Of a stretch of 64,000 nt of DNA, positions 36,578 to 48,500 are shown in pieces (position 1 is the first letter of the stretch; every line of letters begins with the position of its first letter). Both the position numbers and the translations under genes were made by a program. The stretch is from Antedon mediterranea (Eukaryota; Echinodermata; Crinoidea; Comatulida; Antedonidae): NCBI RefSeq assembly GCF_964355755.1, contig NC_092671.1, positions 21,976,001 to 22,040,000 of the forward strand, written 5' to 3'. The notes under the pieces are model-generated. The model was given only the letters and a program-made list of their open reading frames with translations, searched no databases and was not told where the DNA came from.

Positions 36578-39500
36578 ATGGATCTGGAAAATTGCATACA
36601 GTTGGTGTTGACAACATTGTCTAAGGAGCTCCTGTTGTCTGTTGTCCAGAAATTGAGAGAATGCGGAGTTGAGTGTGTTGAGGATTTGCAGTACATCAGT
36701 GAAGCAGATTTGAGTGAACATTTGAAACCCATTCAATGTCGCAAGCTTATAAATGCATGGAAAATGAATACTGGTAAGCTTAAGCTGTTTTTGTTTTCGT
36801 TATCTTACCCACACACATGCATGTACCCCAAAATACTTACTTGCATGTGTCGCATCATGACAATTTTTAGTGAAGGTTATTTTGTAAAAATAATCGACCC
36901 CCTACTTTCAGAGAGCCTGCCATCGGTATTTGTGACTGACATACTGTACACACTATTTAAACTAAAATAACCTCTCATCTTTGTAGATATGACAACTAGG
37001 CCTATTACGGTACCGAAACCTAGCTTTAATAGAAGTTTCAGTGATACTGAAACAGAATTTGAGGAAATTCTTGATGCAAGTTTGGAGTCACAGCAGAGCA
37101 CTTCAGATGCCAGTAGTAGTATGGATACACATGTTTATAAAAGATTACCACTCCCACCACTGGATGCATACGTTATTGCGGCTTTGAAAGATTACAAGTC
37201 CCATTCTGTATGGGATGCCCTTGTTGGAAACATAAGCAGTTTTTATAGTTTACGCTATCCTAATAGGATGAACAATCAAACAGACTATAGACAAGTTGGG
37301 GAGGACTTGTATTTGCGGTATCCCGCCCTTAAGAGAAATGGTGCGAAACCATGGGTAAGTGATTCATTGCTACTGTTATCAACTATTTTTTTAATTGATA
37401 TGAATTTATACCTAATGCATACAGTACTTTTTTTTCTCTTTGCAGACACATCTTATGGCATGCGTGAGTACAAAATTGAGAAACGACAGGATGAGGAACA
37501 AACGAAAAAGTCAATTTAAGCAACATGAAACTCCAAAAGCTATGAAAAAAATTGATGTCATTCCTGTTAGTAGTTCAACATCAACACTTACAGAAGAGGA
37601 TTACAAAGAGCATAACAAAATGATGAATCAAGAGATGTTAAAGTCATCTGAGAAGCGTGATGATAATCATTTAAAGATACTGCTAAAGGTGAGTGTTGAT
37701 TTATTTGACACTAAGGATAACCCATGAGAATCTTCACAATCTTTGTCACACACATGTCATCACACATCTAAAACAAACTTTTCACACAACGTCATAGGTA
37801 ATTAGCATATGGTTCTAGATGACTCGTCACTGCTGATCTAAAACTCACTAATGTCCCATTAGAAGGACAAGGTAATGAGAGTAAAGTACCTTACCTAAGG
37901 ACACCAATAAAAATGACACTGCAGTTTCACTATGAGAGGGTTTCTTACCGACATCAATGAGTAAAAAATTGTAAATAAAAGCCCTATTGCACTTAAAAGT
38001 ACTTTTATATTGCAGGAAACACATACACACAGGAGAAATAAAATCAAGTTTGACCCAAACTACAACACAAAGTGTATCATGGCTGACCTGATTCAAGAAA
38101 ATGCATGCTTCAAGTCTGCTGATTTTGTAAGTTTTGGCAAACACTGATTTACAAATAGAATGTGGAAAACAAATTGGTTTCTGCATCATTAAGGCCTGTT
38201 TATACTAAAACGATAACAATCAATGATAAAAACATAAAAAACAATTATTCCTATAGAAAATGTAAGAAATAAATAAGTTGTCATAGTAGCACGAAATAAA
38301 GTTTTACCGTCTATAAACGATAAAAACATATTTTCACAAATCAAGTCAACTTACGTCATAATCATGGAAAAACAATAAAATTGTTATGCTGATTATATGC
38401 TAATACCATGATTATGACGTCATGACACGATAAATTGTTATTGAATCGCACTAGTATGAAAACTTATAATATTTCTGTTATTTTCTATAAGAACAATTTT
38501 TATCTTTGATCATCATAACATAAACAGGTTTAATTAGTAATTAATCCTGGATTGTCCAGAAGAACATTGAATTGATAAACTATAATGTTACAATGACTGC
38601 ATTATCAGTTTAGGTGTAACAAATGAATGAATCTACGGTATACTGACTGTTCGGAACACCGTTTCTTTTACAGGTTTGGGAAGAATTTCGATTGACAGTT
38701 GGAAAATCGATGGAAGAAATGAAGGAAATGATGGATCGTTTTGATCAACTAATGGGACAGATCGAGAAGAGTTTTCCTGTTGCTAAACGTGGAAATGTAA
38801 GTAAATTAAGTAATTTATTACAAATTCGACACAATAATTGTTATTGACCAGGGCGTATTTAGAGTATAACACGGGCAAAGCCCAACACAGAAGTGCTTAT
38901 CTCTAAACCCTGGTTCAATACAAATAAAATTGAAGTATAATAAAATATTAAAATTGAAAATCGAAAAATGCAGGAAACACGATTTCATTCAACGATTACA
39001 GATCATTCAACCAATCAATCATTTCTCAATATAATAAATAAGTGCATCTAAATATCCATTTGGTTTCCATAAGCAGCCTCTTTGAATAAGCACCGCATTC
39101 GCTTTAGCATTATTATCCACAAACATTTTAATCGATCAACTTAATAAAATGTCAAAAGAAAAAATCTTTTTTTTTTTTTAGGGAGATTTGAGAGTGCCAA
39201 CATTGTTAAAGGCCTTGGAGGATAAAATCGGATTCCACTCTGGTAAAGGAACCAAAAGCAAGTCATTTATAAGTGTGCATGGCGATGGCAGTGAAATCAA
39301 AACCAAAACCAAATCAGCAAAGGGCGATTGTCCCCATCTCCATTTATTTGCCAATGATGAAGATGATGAGATTATTGATATGTTGGTAATTTCTGGAGAC
39401 GGAACAACCATCGTCATTCCTGCTAATTTTACCATCACCAAAGCTTGCATGTCTGTTTTAGCTTGCTACTATGTGTTTGATATCGACTACCCACGTGTCT

Positions 39501-39965
39501 ATTCCATGCTCCTGGGTTTCTTACAACAGATAATTTTGGGACATCCCTTCACCTCAACGAAGAAAACCAAAGCATTCTATTGCGAAGTTGCAAGATATCA
39601 CAACAAGTGAGTACAGATCATATGCATGTTTGTTCTAATAACTTTAGCTGGTGGTTGTTTAATTTTAAAAACAGTATTTTAGTCTGTTCATTCCTTCAAA
39701 AATTATAATTATAATGGGAATATGACATTTCCAAATAAGTTCAAATGAATATTTGTGCAAAATACAGTGAACTGCTAAAAGACTCTTTTTAAGGCCATAT
39801 TAAATTAAAAGCCATGTATTAGTTCCATTCATCTCTCGGACACTGGTAATGTGTCTGTTTATTTTATAATACTGTAGGCAAGCTGCAGTACCATGGCCTC
39901 TAAAGAGAGAACATAGGATTATCGGGACAGAAGAATTCATCAAACATGGATTGCTACCATTGTAA
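36578..39965 (+). CDS. SAM-like domain accessory protein of the CACTA element (7 exons, 517 aa)
   Basis: Reconstructed from canonical GT-AG sites with matching phases. Exons are 36578-36773, 36987-37354, 37446-37688, 38016-38126, 38674-38796, 39182-39606 and 39878-39965 (TAA), totalling 1554 nt. Residues 6-62 (ending PIQCRKLINAWK) look like a sterile alpha motif domain, a protein-interaction module. Residues 166-188 (YRQVGEDLYLRYPALK and on to W188) followed by a basic stretch at 198-209 could be a DNA-binding or nuclear-localisation region. Residues 312-340 have coiled-coil character. Residues 414-467 form a hydrophobic C-terminal block that I recognise vaguely from uncharacterised animal proteins. 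Being inside the transposon and beside the transposase, it may be the second CACTA protein, by analogy with plant TNPA. Sequence similarity to TNPA is not visible, so the function is inferred only. Exon 4 and the terminal exon are the least certain. Confidence 0.78.
36774..36986 (+). other. Intron 1 of the accessory gene
   Basis: Donor ACTG/GTAAGC, acceptor CATCTTTGTAG. It interrupts codon 66 after its first base. An open frame that reads into it from exon 1 gives an alternative truncated 130-aa product if unspliced. Confidence 0.75.
37689..38015 (+). other. Intron 3 of the accessory gene
   Basis: Donor AAG/GTGAGT, acceptor TTTTATATTGCAG, phase 0, 327 bp. No other gene or repeat is evident. 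The reverse-strand open frame across 37848-38189 overlaps exon 4 and looks like a shadow. Confidence 0.65.
38193..38529. mobile_element. Degenerate MITE nested in intron 4, ~337 bp
   Basis: TTAA (38189-38192) precedes GGCCTGTTTAT, and ATAAACAGGT precedes TTAA (38530-38533). Imperfect inverted similarity extends inward, for example CTATAGAAAAT (left) against ATTTTCTATAAG (right). The centre is a perfect 15-bp inverted repeat, ACGTCATAATCATGG (38353-38367) and CCATGATTATGACGT (38406-38420), so the whole unit can fold into a long hairpin. The TTAA flanks suggest a piggyBac- or Kolobok-type origin. It fills most of intron 4 (38127-38673) and leaves both splice sites intact. Confidence 0.6.
38797..39181 (+). 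other. Intron 5 of the accessory gene with an internal hairpin
   Basis: Donor AAT/GTAAGT, acceptor a long T run ending in AG (39180-39181). Inside, ACCAGGG (38847-38853) and TTTAGAG (38858-38864) pair with CTCTAAACCCTGGT (38901-38914) around a smaller GGGC-AAA-GCCC hairpin. The origin is unclear; it may be a remnant of a small inverted-repeat element. Confidence 0.55.
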
Positions 39966-40826
39966 ACAAAATTAAATTATCCATTTTAAATATGGTTTCA
40001 TCTTTGTTATTTTTACCTCGCATTTTTTTTGCTACAAAATCTGCCATATATATGGGGGTTGGCTCAAACTTCAATAATACCCAAGATGAAGCTAATATGT
40101 TGGGCTTTAAAAATACTCAACATTATATTTTATATAGCTATTATTTTAATTATTTCTACTGTATTTCCTTGTATCTTAATAGAGTTTTAAAAACCTCGTG
40201 ACTGAAATTCTGACATTTTGTTTTAACAAAAGTATCCCTACTTCAAAGTTGTATTGTAAACCACAGTATGCAGGTTACCTGCTGAATGTTACAATACAAA
40301 AACATTAGGCCATATGAAATTATTAAACAACCAATTTTTTATCTTTAAGATAATTAAAAGGAGTGTCAAAAGTGCTGGGTATCCATGGGCCTGCTGGCAG
40401 ATCACCTGATGCATCAATACCAAGTAAAGTACATAAAGTCAACACACATCAGATTCCATTATGCTTAATTTGTGCAGCCATCCTTGAAATTTGCATTGAT
40501 AGTATCTGTTACAAGGGATTGTTCCAAATGATCGAATGTTATTTCTAAAAACCTTTCTTTTATGCTTACAAAAAAACCTGTGGATAAAATATATTAAACA
40601 GTCTGTTCCACTCGCCAAACTTTTAATTAAGAGTGCCTCACAAATTTTAACTGGATTTGTTTGTAATTAACTTTTTTACCAGAAGCATTAAAAAAAAACC
40701 AACACATTTGTAAAGCATAATGGGTGATAGTTATTGTTAAGGTTAAAAACAAAAGAGTTGTATGATTGGCTCTAAAGTTGATTTTGAATAAATATTCTGA
40801 AAATAGAAACAGTTTTCTTTGTTATT
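39966..40826 (+). other. 3' non-coding region of the CACTA element
   Basis: No supported gene. Possible polyadenylation signals are ATTAAA (39971-39976, very close to the stop), ATTAAA near 40322 and AATAAA (40787-40792). The open frames 39992-40201 and 40363-40548 resemble no known protein and the second starts with GTG. The sequence is AT-rich like the rest of the element's untranslated DNA. Confidence 0.55.
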
Positions 40827-41069
40827 ATTGATGTGTGGTCCATTAAAACATATATGTGTTTTGTGACCAAAATGTAATTTCAGTAAACATTATCTTGTGT
40901 TTACTGTAATTACATTTCCTAAAACACATGTGTGTTTTAAACACTATATGTTTATTTTTTGAGACAACCATGTGATTTCATTTTATGTTTATAATAAACA
41001 CATTTATACGTTTATATTAAACACATTCATGTGTTTATTTTTTGGGACAATTATGTGTTTTCAATTGAA
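40827..41069. promoter_or_regulatory. Right subterminal repeat region
   Basis: It holds at least nine TGTGTTT/AAACACA heptamers in both orientations. A direct repeat of 32 bp occurs at 40949-40980 and 41032-41063, starting TGTTTATTTTTTG, with four mismatches. A hairpin has 19-bp arms (40871-40889 and 40898-40916, one mismatch) around an 8-base loop. This is the counterpart of the left subterminal region. It is likely the binding site of an element protein during transposition, which is inference from other CACTA elements. Confidence 0.65.
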
Positions 41070-41089
41070 ACACATTATTTTTTAGAGTG
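41070..41089 (-). repeat. Right terminal inverted repeat of the CACTA element
   Basis: ACACATTATTTTTTAGAGTG, the exact complement of 31393-31412. It is followed by CA (41090-41091), the right target duplication, and then by satellite. Confidence 0.95.
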
Positions 41090-44000
41090 CAGAATAGCTT
41101 CAAATCGCATTTGGAGACGTTTTAGACCATTTTGTGATTTTCGAAAAAACTTGTTAACATAAAAACACCAAAGTGCTTAGAATAGCTTCAAATCGCATTT
41201 GGAGACGTTTTAAACCATTTTGTGATTTTCGAAAAAACTTGTTAACATAAAAACACCAAAGTGCTTAGAATAGCTTCAAATCGCATTTGGAGACGTTTTA
41301 AACCATTTTGTGATTTTCGAAAAAACTTGTTAACATAAAAACACCAAAATGTTTAGAATAGCTTCAAATCGCATTTGGAGACGTTTTAGACCATTTTGTG
41401 ATTTTCGAAAAAACTTGTTAACACAAAAACACCAAAGTGATTAGAATAGCTTCAAATCGCATTTGGAGACGTTTTAGACCATTTTCTGATTTTCGAAAAA
41501 ACTTGTTAACATAAAAACACCAAAGTGATTAGAATAGCTTCAAATCGCATTTGGAGACGTTTTAGACCATTTTGTGCATTTCGATGAAACTTGGTTACGC
41601 AAAAACATCAAAGTGCTTAAAATCACATTATAAACCGTTTTAGACCATTTTGAGCATATCGATAAAACTTTTTACACAAAAACATCAAAGAGCACAAAAT
41701 AGCTTAATATCGTATTTGGAAACGTTTTAGAACATTTTGTGATTTTCGAAAAAACTTGTTAACATAAAACACCAAAGTGTACAGAATAGCTTCAAATCGC
41801 ATTTGGAGACATTTTAGACCAATTTGTGATTTTCGAAAAAACTTGTTAACATAAAAACACCAAAGTGCTAAGAATAGCTTCAAATCGCATTTGGAGACAT
41901 TTTAGACCAATTTGTGATTTTCGAAAAAACTTGGTTACACAAAAACATCAAAGTGCTTAAAATCACATTATAAAACCGTTTTAGACCATTTTGAGCATTT
42001 CGATAACACTTTTCACACAAAAACATCAAAGAGCATAAAATAGGTTAATATCGTATTTAAAAACGTTTTAGACCATTTTGAGCATTTCGACAAAACTTTT
42101 TCACACAAAACACCAAAGTGTACAGAATAGCTTAATATCGTATTTAAAAACGTTTTTGACCATTTTGTGATTTTCGAAAAAACTTGTTAACATAAAAACA
42201 CCAAAATGTTTAGAATAGCTTCAAATCGCATTTGGAGACGTTTTAGACCATTTTGTGATTTTCGAAAAAACTTGTTAACACAAAAACACCAAAGTGATTA
42301 GAATAGCTTCAAATCGCATTTGGAGACGTTTTAGACCATTTTGTGATTTTCGAAAAAACTTGTTAACATAAAAACACCAAAGTGATTAGAATAGATTCAA
42401 ATCGCATTTGGAGACGTTTTAGACCATTTTGTGCATTTCGATGAAACTTGGTTACGCAAAAACATCAATGTGCTTAAAATCACATTATAAACCGTTTTAG
42501 ACCATTTTGAGCATATCCATAAAACTTTTTACACAAAACACCAAAGTGCTTAGAATAGCTTCAAATCGCATTTGGAGACGTTTTAGACCATTTTGTGATT
42601 TTCGACAAAACTTTTTCATACAAAACACCAAAGTGCTTAGAATACCTTCAAATCGCATTTGGAGACGTTTTAGACCATTTTGTGATTTTCGAAAAAACTT
42701 GTTAACATAAAAACATCAAAGTGTACAGAATAGCTTCAAATCGCATTTGGAGACGTTTTAGACCATTTTGTGATTTTCGAAAAAACTTGTTAACATAAAA
42801 ACACCAAAGTGCTTAGAATAGCTTCAAATCGCATTAAGAGACGTTTTAGACCATTTTGTGATTTTCGAAAAAACTTGTTAACATAAAAACACCAAAATGT
42901 TTAGAATAGCTTCAAATCGCATTTGTAGACGTTTTAGACCATTTTGTGATTTTCGAAAAAACTTGTTAACACAAAAACACCAAAGTGATTAGAATAGCTT
43001 CAAATCGCATTTGGAGACGTTTTAGACCATTTTGTGCATTTCGATGAAACTTGGTTACGCAAAAACATCAAAGTGCTTAAAATCACATTATAAACCGTTT
43101 TAGACCATTTTGAGCATATCGATAACACTTTTCACACAAAAACATCAAAGAGCACAATATAGCTTAATATCGTATTTAAAAACGTTTTAGACCATTTTGA
43201 GCAATTCGACAAAACTTTTTCACACAAAACACCAAAGTGCTTAGAATAGCTTCAAATCGCATTAGGAGACGTTTTAGACCATTTTGTGATTTTCGAAAAA
43301 ACTTGTTAACATAAAAACATCAAAGGGCTAAGAATAGCTTCAAATCGCATTTGGAGACATTTTAGACCAATTAGTGATTTTCGAAAAAACTTGGTTACAC
43401 AAAAACATCAAAGTGGTTAAAATCACATTATAAACCGTTTTAGACCATTTTGAGCATATCGATAAAATTTTTTACACAAAAACATCAAAGAGCACAAAAT
43501 AGCTTAATATCGTATTTGGAAACGTTTTAGAACATTTTGTGATTTTCGAAAAAACTTGTTAACATAAAACACCAAAGTGTACAGAATAGCTTCAAATCGC
43601 ATTTGGAGACATTTTAGACCAATTTGTGATTTTCGAAAAAACTTGTTAACATAAAAACACCAAAGTGCTAAGAATAGCTTCAAATCGCATTTGGAGACAT
43701 TTTAGACCAATTTGTGATTTTCGAAAAAACTTGGTTACACAAAAACATCAAAGTGCTTAAAATCACATTATAAAACCGTTTTGGACCATTTTGAGCATTT
43801 CGATAACACTTTTCACACAAAAACATCAAAGAGCATAAAATAGGTTAATATCGTATTTAAAAACGTTTTAGACCATTTTGAGCATTTCGATGAAACTTGG
43901 TTACGCAAAAACACCAAAGTGTACAGAATAGCTTCAAATCGCATTTGGAGACGTTGTAGACCATTTTGTGATTTTCGAAAAAACTTGTTAATATAAAAAC

Positions 44001-45519
44001 ACCAAAGTACTTAGAATAGCTTCAAATCGCATTTGGAGACGTTGTAGACCATTTTGTGATTTTCGAAAAAACTTGTTAACATAAAAACACCAAAGTTTAC
44101 AGAATAGCTTCAAATCGCATTTGGAGACGTTTTAGACAATTTTGTGCATTTCGATGAAACTTGGTTACACAAAAACATCAAAGTGCTTAAAATCACATTA
44201 TAAACCGTTTTAGACCATTTGAGCATTTCCATAACACTTTTCACACAAAAACATCAAAGGGCACAATATAGCTTAATATCCTATTTAAAAACGTTTTAGA
44301 CCATTTTGAGCATTTCGACAAAACTTTTTCACACAAAACACCAAAGTGCTTAGAATACCTTCAAATCGCATTTGGAGACGTTTTAGACCATTTTGTGATT
44401 TTCGAAAAAACTTAACATAAAAACATCAAAGTTTACAGAATAGCTTCAAATCGCATTTGGAGACGTTTTAGACAATTTTGTGATTTTCGAAAAAACTTGT
44501 TAACATAAAAACACCAAAGTGCTTAGAATAGCTTCAAATCGCATTGGGAGACGTTTTAGACCATTTTGTGATTTTCGAAAAAAACTTGTTAACATAAAAA
44601 CATCAAAGTGTACAGAATAGCTTCAAATCGCATTTGGAGACGTTTTAGACCATTTTGTGATTTTCGAAAAAACTTGTTAACATAAAAACACCAAAGTGCT
44701 TAGAATAGCTTCAAATCGCATTTGGAGACGTTTTAAACCATTTTGTGATTTTCGAAAAAACTTGTTAACATAAAAACACCAAAATGTTTAGAATAGCTTC
44801 AAATCGCATTTGGAGACGTTTTAGACCATTTTGTGATTTTCGAAAAAACTTGTTAACACAAAAACACCAAAGTGATTAGAATAGCTTCAAATCGCATTTG
44901 GAGACGTTTTAGACCATTTTGTGATTTTCGAAAAAACTTGTTAACATAAAAACACCAAAGTGATTAGAATAGCTTCAAATCGCATTTGGAGACGTTTTAG
45001 ACCATTTTGTGCATTTCGATGAAACTTGGTTACGCAAAAACATCAAAGTGCTTAAAATCACATTATAAACCGTTTTAGACCATTTTGAGCATATCGATAA
45101 CACTTTTTACACAAAACACCAAAGTGCTTAGAATAGCTTCAAATCGCATTTGGAGACGTTTTAGACCATTTTGTGATTTTCGACAAAACTTTTTCACACA
45201 AAACACCAAAGTGCTTAGAATACCTTCAAATCGCATTTGGAGACGTTTTAGACCATTTTGTGATTTTCGAAAAAACTTGTTAACATAAAAACATCAAAGT
45301 GTACAGAATAGCTTCAAATCGCATTTGGAGACGTTTTAGACCATTTTGTGATTTTCGAAAAAACTTGTTAACATAAAAACACCAAAGTGCTTAGAATAGC
45401 TTCAAATCGCATTTGGAGACGTTTTAAACCATTTTGTGATTTTCGAAAAAACTTGTTAACATAAAAACACCAAAATGTTTAGAATAGCTTCAAATCGCAT
45501 TTGGAGACGTTTTAGACCA

Positions 45520-48500
45520 TTTTGTGATTTTCGAAAAAACTTGTTAACACAAAAACACCAAAGTGATTAGAATAGCTTCAAATCGCATTTGGAGACGTTT
45601 TAGACCATTTTGTGATTTTCGAAAAAACTTGTTAACATAAAAACACCAAAGTGATTAGAATAGCTTCAAATCGCATTTGGAGACGTTTTAGACCATTTTG
45701 TGATTTTCGAAAAAACTTGTTAACATAAAAACACCAAAGTTCTTAAAATAGCTTCAAATCGCATTTGGAGACGTTTTAGACCATTTTGTGATTTTCGAAA
45801 AAACTTGTTAACATAAAAACACCAAAGTGTTTAGAAAAGCTTCAAATCGCATTTGGAGACGTTTTAGACCATTTTGGGATTTTCGAAAAAACTTGTTAAC
45901 ATAAAAACACCAAAGTGCTTAGAATAGCTTCAAATCGCATTTGGAGACGTTTTAGACCATTTTGTAATTTTCAAAAAAACTTGTTAACATAAAAACACCA
46001 AAGTTCTTAGAATAGCTTCAAATCGCATTTGGAGACGTTTTAGACCATTTTGTGCATTTCGATGAAACTTGGTTACACAAAAACATCAAAGTGCTTAAAA
46101 TCACATTATAAACCGTTTTAGACCATTTGAGCATTTCGATAACACTTTTCACACAAAAACATCAAAGGGCACAATATAGCTTAATATCCTATTTAAAAAC
46201 GTTTTAGACCATTTTGAGCATTTCGACAAAACTTTTTCACACAAAACACCAAAGTGCTTAGAATACCTTCAAATCGCATTTGGAGACGTTTTAGACAATT
46301 TTGTGATTTTCGAAAAAACTTGTTAACATAAAAACATCAAAGTTTACAGAATAGCTTCAAATCGCATTTGGAGACGTTTTAGACAATTTTGTGATTTTCG
46401 AAAAAACTTGTTAACATAAAAACACCAAAGTGCTTAGAATAGCTTCAAATCGCATTGGGAGACGTTTTAGACCATTTTGTGATTTTCGAAAAAACTTGTT
46501 AACATAAAAACATCAAAGTGTACAGAATAGCTTCAAATCGCATATGGAGACGTTTTAGACCATTTTGTGATTTTCGAAAAAACTTGTTAACATAAAAACA
46601 TCAAAGTGCTTAGAATAGCTTCAAATCGCATTTGGAGACGTTTTAAACCATTTTGTGATTTTCGAAAAAACTTGTTAACATAAAAACACCAAAATGTTTA
46701 GAATAGCTTCAAATCGCATTTGGAGACGTTTTAGACCATTTTGTGATTTTCGAAAAAACTTGTTAACACAAAAACACCAAAGTGATTAGAATAGCTTCAA
46801 ATCGCATTTGGAGACGTTTTAGACCATTTTGTGATTTTCGAAAAAACTTGTTAACATAAAAACACCAAAGTGATTAGAATAGCTTCAAATCGCATTTGGA
46901 GACGTTTTAGACCATTTTGTGCATTTCGATGAAACTTGGTTACGCAAAAACATCAAAGTGCTTAAAATCACATTATAAACCGTTTTAGACCATTTTGAGC
47001 ATATCGATAACACTTTTTACACAAAACACCAAAGTGCTTAGAATAGCTTCAAATCGCATTTGGAGACGTTTTAGACCATTTTGTGATTTTCGACAAAACT
47101 TTTTCACACAAAACACCAAAGTGCTTAGAATACCTTCAAATCGCATTTGGAGACGTTTTAGACCATTTTGTGATTTTCGAAAAAACTTGTTAACATAAAA
47201 ACATCAAAGTGTACAGAATAGCTTCAAATCGCATTTGGAGACGTTTTAGACCATTTTGTGATTTTCGAAAAAACTTGTTAACATAAAAACACCAAAGTGC
47301 TTAGAATAGCTTCAAATCGCATTAGGAGACGTTTTAGACCATTTTGTGATTTTCGAAAAAACTTGTTAACACAAAAACACCAAAGTGATTAGAATAGCTT
47401 CAAATCGCATTTGGAGACGTTTTAGACCATTTTGTGCATTTCGATGAAACTTGGTTACGCAAAAACATCAAAGTGCTTAAAATCACATTATAAACCGTTT
47501 TAGACCATTTTGAGCATATCGATAACACTTTTCACACAATAACATCAAAGAGCACAATATAGCTTAATATCGTATTTAAAAACGTTTTAGACCATTTTGC
47601 GCATTTCGACAAAACTTTTTCACACAAAACACCAAAGTGCTTAGAATAGCTTCAAATCGCATTTGGAGACGTTTTAGACCATTTTGTGATTTTCGAAAAA
47701 ACTTGTTAACATAAAAACATCAAAGGGCTAAGAATAGCTTCAAATCGCATTTGGAGACATTTTAGACCAATTAGTGATTTTCGAAAAAACTTGGTTACAC
47801 AAAAACATCAAAGTGGTTAAAATCACATTATAAACCGTTTTAGACCATTTTGAGCATTTCGATAACACTTTTTACACAAAAACATCAAAGTGCTTAGAAT
47901 AGCTTCAAATCGCATTTGGAGACGTTTTAGACCATTTTGTGATTTTCGAAAAAACTTGTTAACACAAAAACACCAAAGTGATTAGAATAGCTTCAAATCG
48001 CATTTGGAGACGTTTTAGACCATTTTGTGATTTTCGAAAAAACTTGTTAACATAAAAACACCAAAGTGATTAGAATAGCTTCAAATCGCATTTGGAGACG
48101 TTTTAGACCATTTTGTGATTTTCGAAAAAACTTGTTAACATAAAAACACCAAAGTTCTTAAAATAGCTTCAAATCGCATTTGGAGACGTTTTAGACCATT
48201 TTGTGATTTTCGAAAAAACTTGTTAACATAAAAACACCAAAGTGTTTAGAAAAGCTTCAAATCGCATTTGGAGACGTTTTAGACCATTTTGGGATTTTCG
48301 AAAAAACTTGTTAACATAAAAACACCAAAGTGCTTAGAATAGCTTCAAATCGCATTTGGAGACGTTTTAGACCATTTTGTAATTTTCAAAAAAACTTGTT
48401 AACATAAAAACACCAAAGTTCTTAGAATAGCTTCAAATCGCATTTGGAGACGTTTTAGACCATTTTGTGCATTTCGATGAAACTTGGTTACACAAAAACA

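Larger units (their letters stand above)
31393..41089 (+). mobile_element. CACTA/EnSpm-type DNA transposon, 9697 bp, apparently intact
   Basis: Perfect 20-bp terminal inverted repeats (31393-31412 and 41070-41089) begin CACTCT. Both ends are followed inward by about 250 bp dense in TGTGTTT/AAACACA motifs, the subterminal organisation typical of CACTA elements. The element sits in satellite DNA with a 2-bp CA duplication. It carries two + strand genes: a Tnp2-like transposase (33848-36349) and a seven-exon accessory gene (36578-39965). No frameshift or premature stop is seen in either, so it may be autonomous and young. The CACTCTAAAAAAT start resembles EnSpm termini that I recall from fish genomes; I have not checked this. 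There are no long terminal repeats, reverse transcriptase or integrase. Confidence 0.92.

Noticed and set aside
36578-36970. 130-aa single-exon version of the SAM-like gene
   Set aside because: It reads through a good donor (GTAAGC at 36774) into intron sequence. Splicing to 36987 restores a long conserved-looking frame.
37848-38189. 113-codon reverse-strand frame
   Set aside because: It lies over intron 3 and exon 4 of the + strand gene and shows no domain; a shadow.
38847-38914. tRNA gene in intron 5
   Set aside because: The outer and inner stems do not give a cloverleaf with recognisable D, anticodon and T arms, and no A/B box sequence is evident.
39992-40548. Two small + strand frames (39992-40201 and 40363-40548) after the accessory gene
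   Set aside because: No homology recognised, one has a GTG start, and the composition is typical of AT-rich untranslated sequence.
31393-41089. Retrotransposon or endogenous virus as an explanation of the 9.7-kb insertion
   Set aside because: No long terminal repeats, reverse transcriptase, integrase or capsid motifs. The ends are CAC inverted repeats and the main protein is Tnp2-like.
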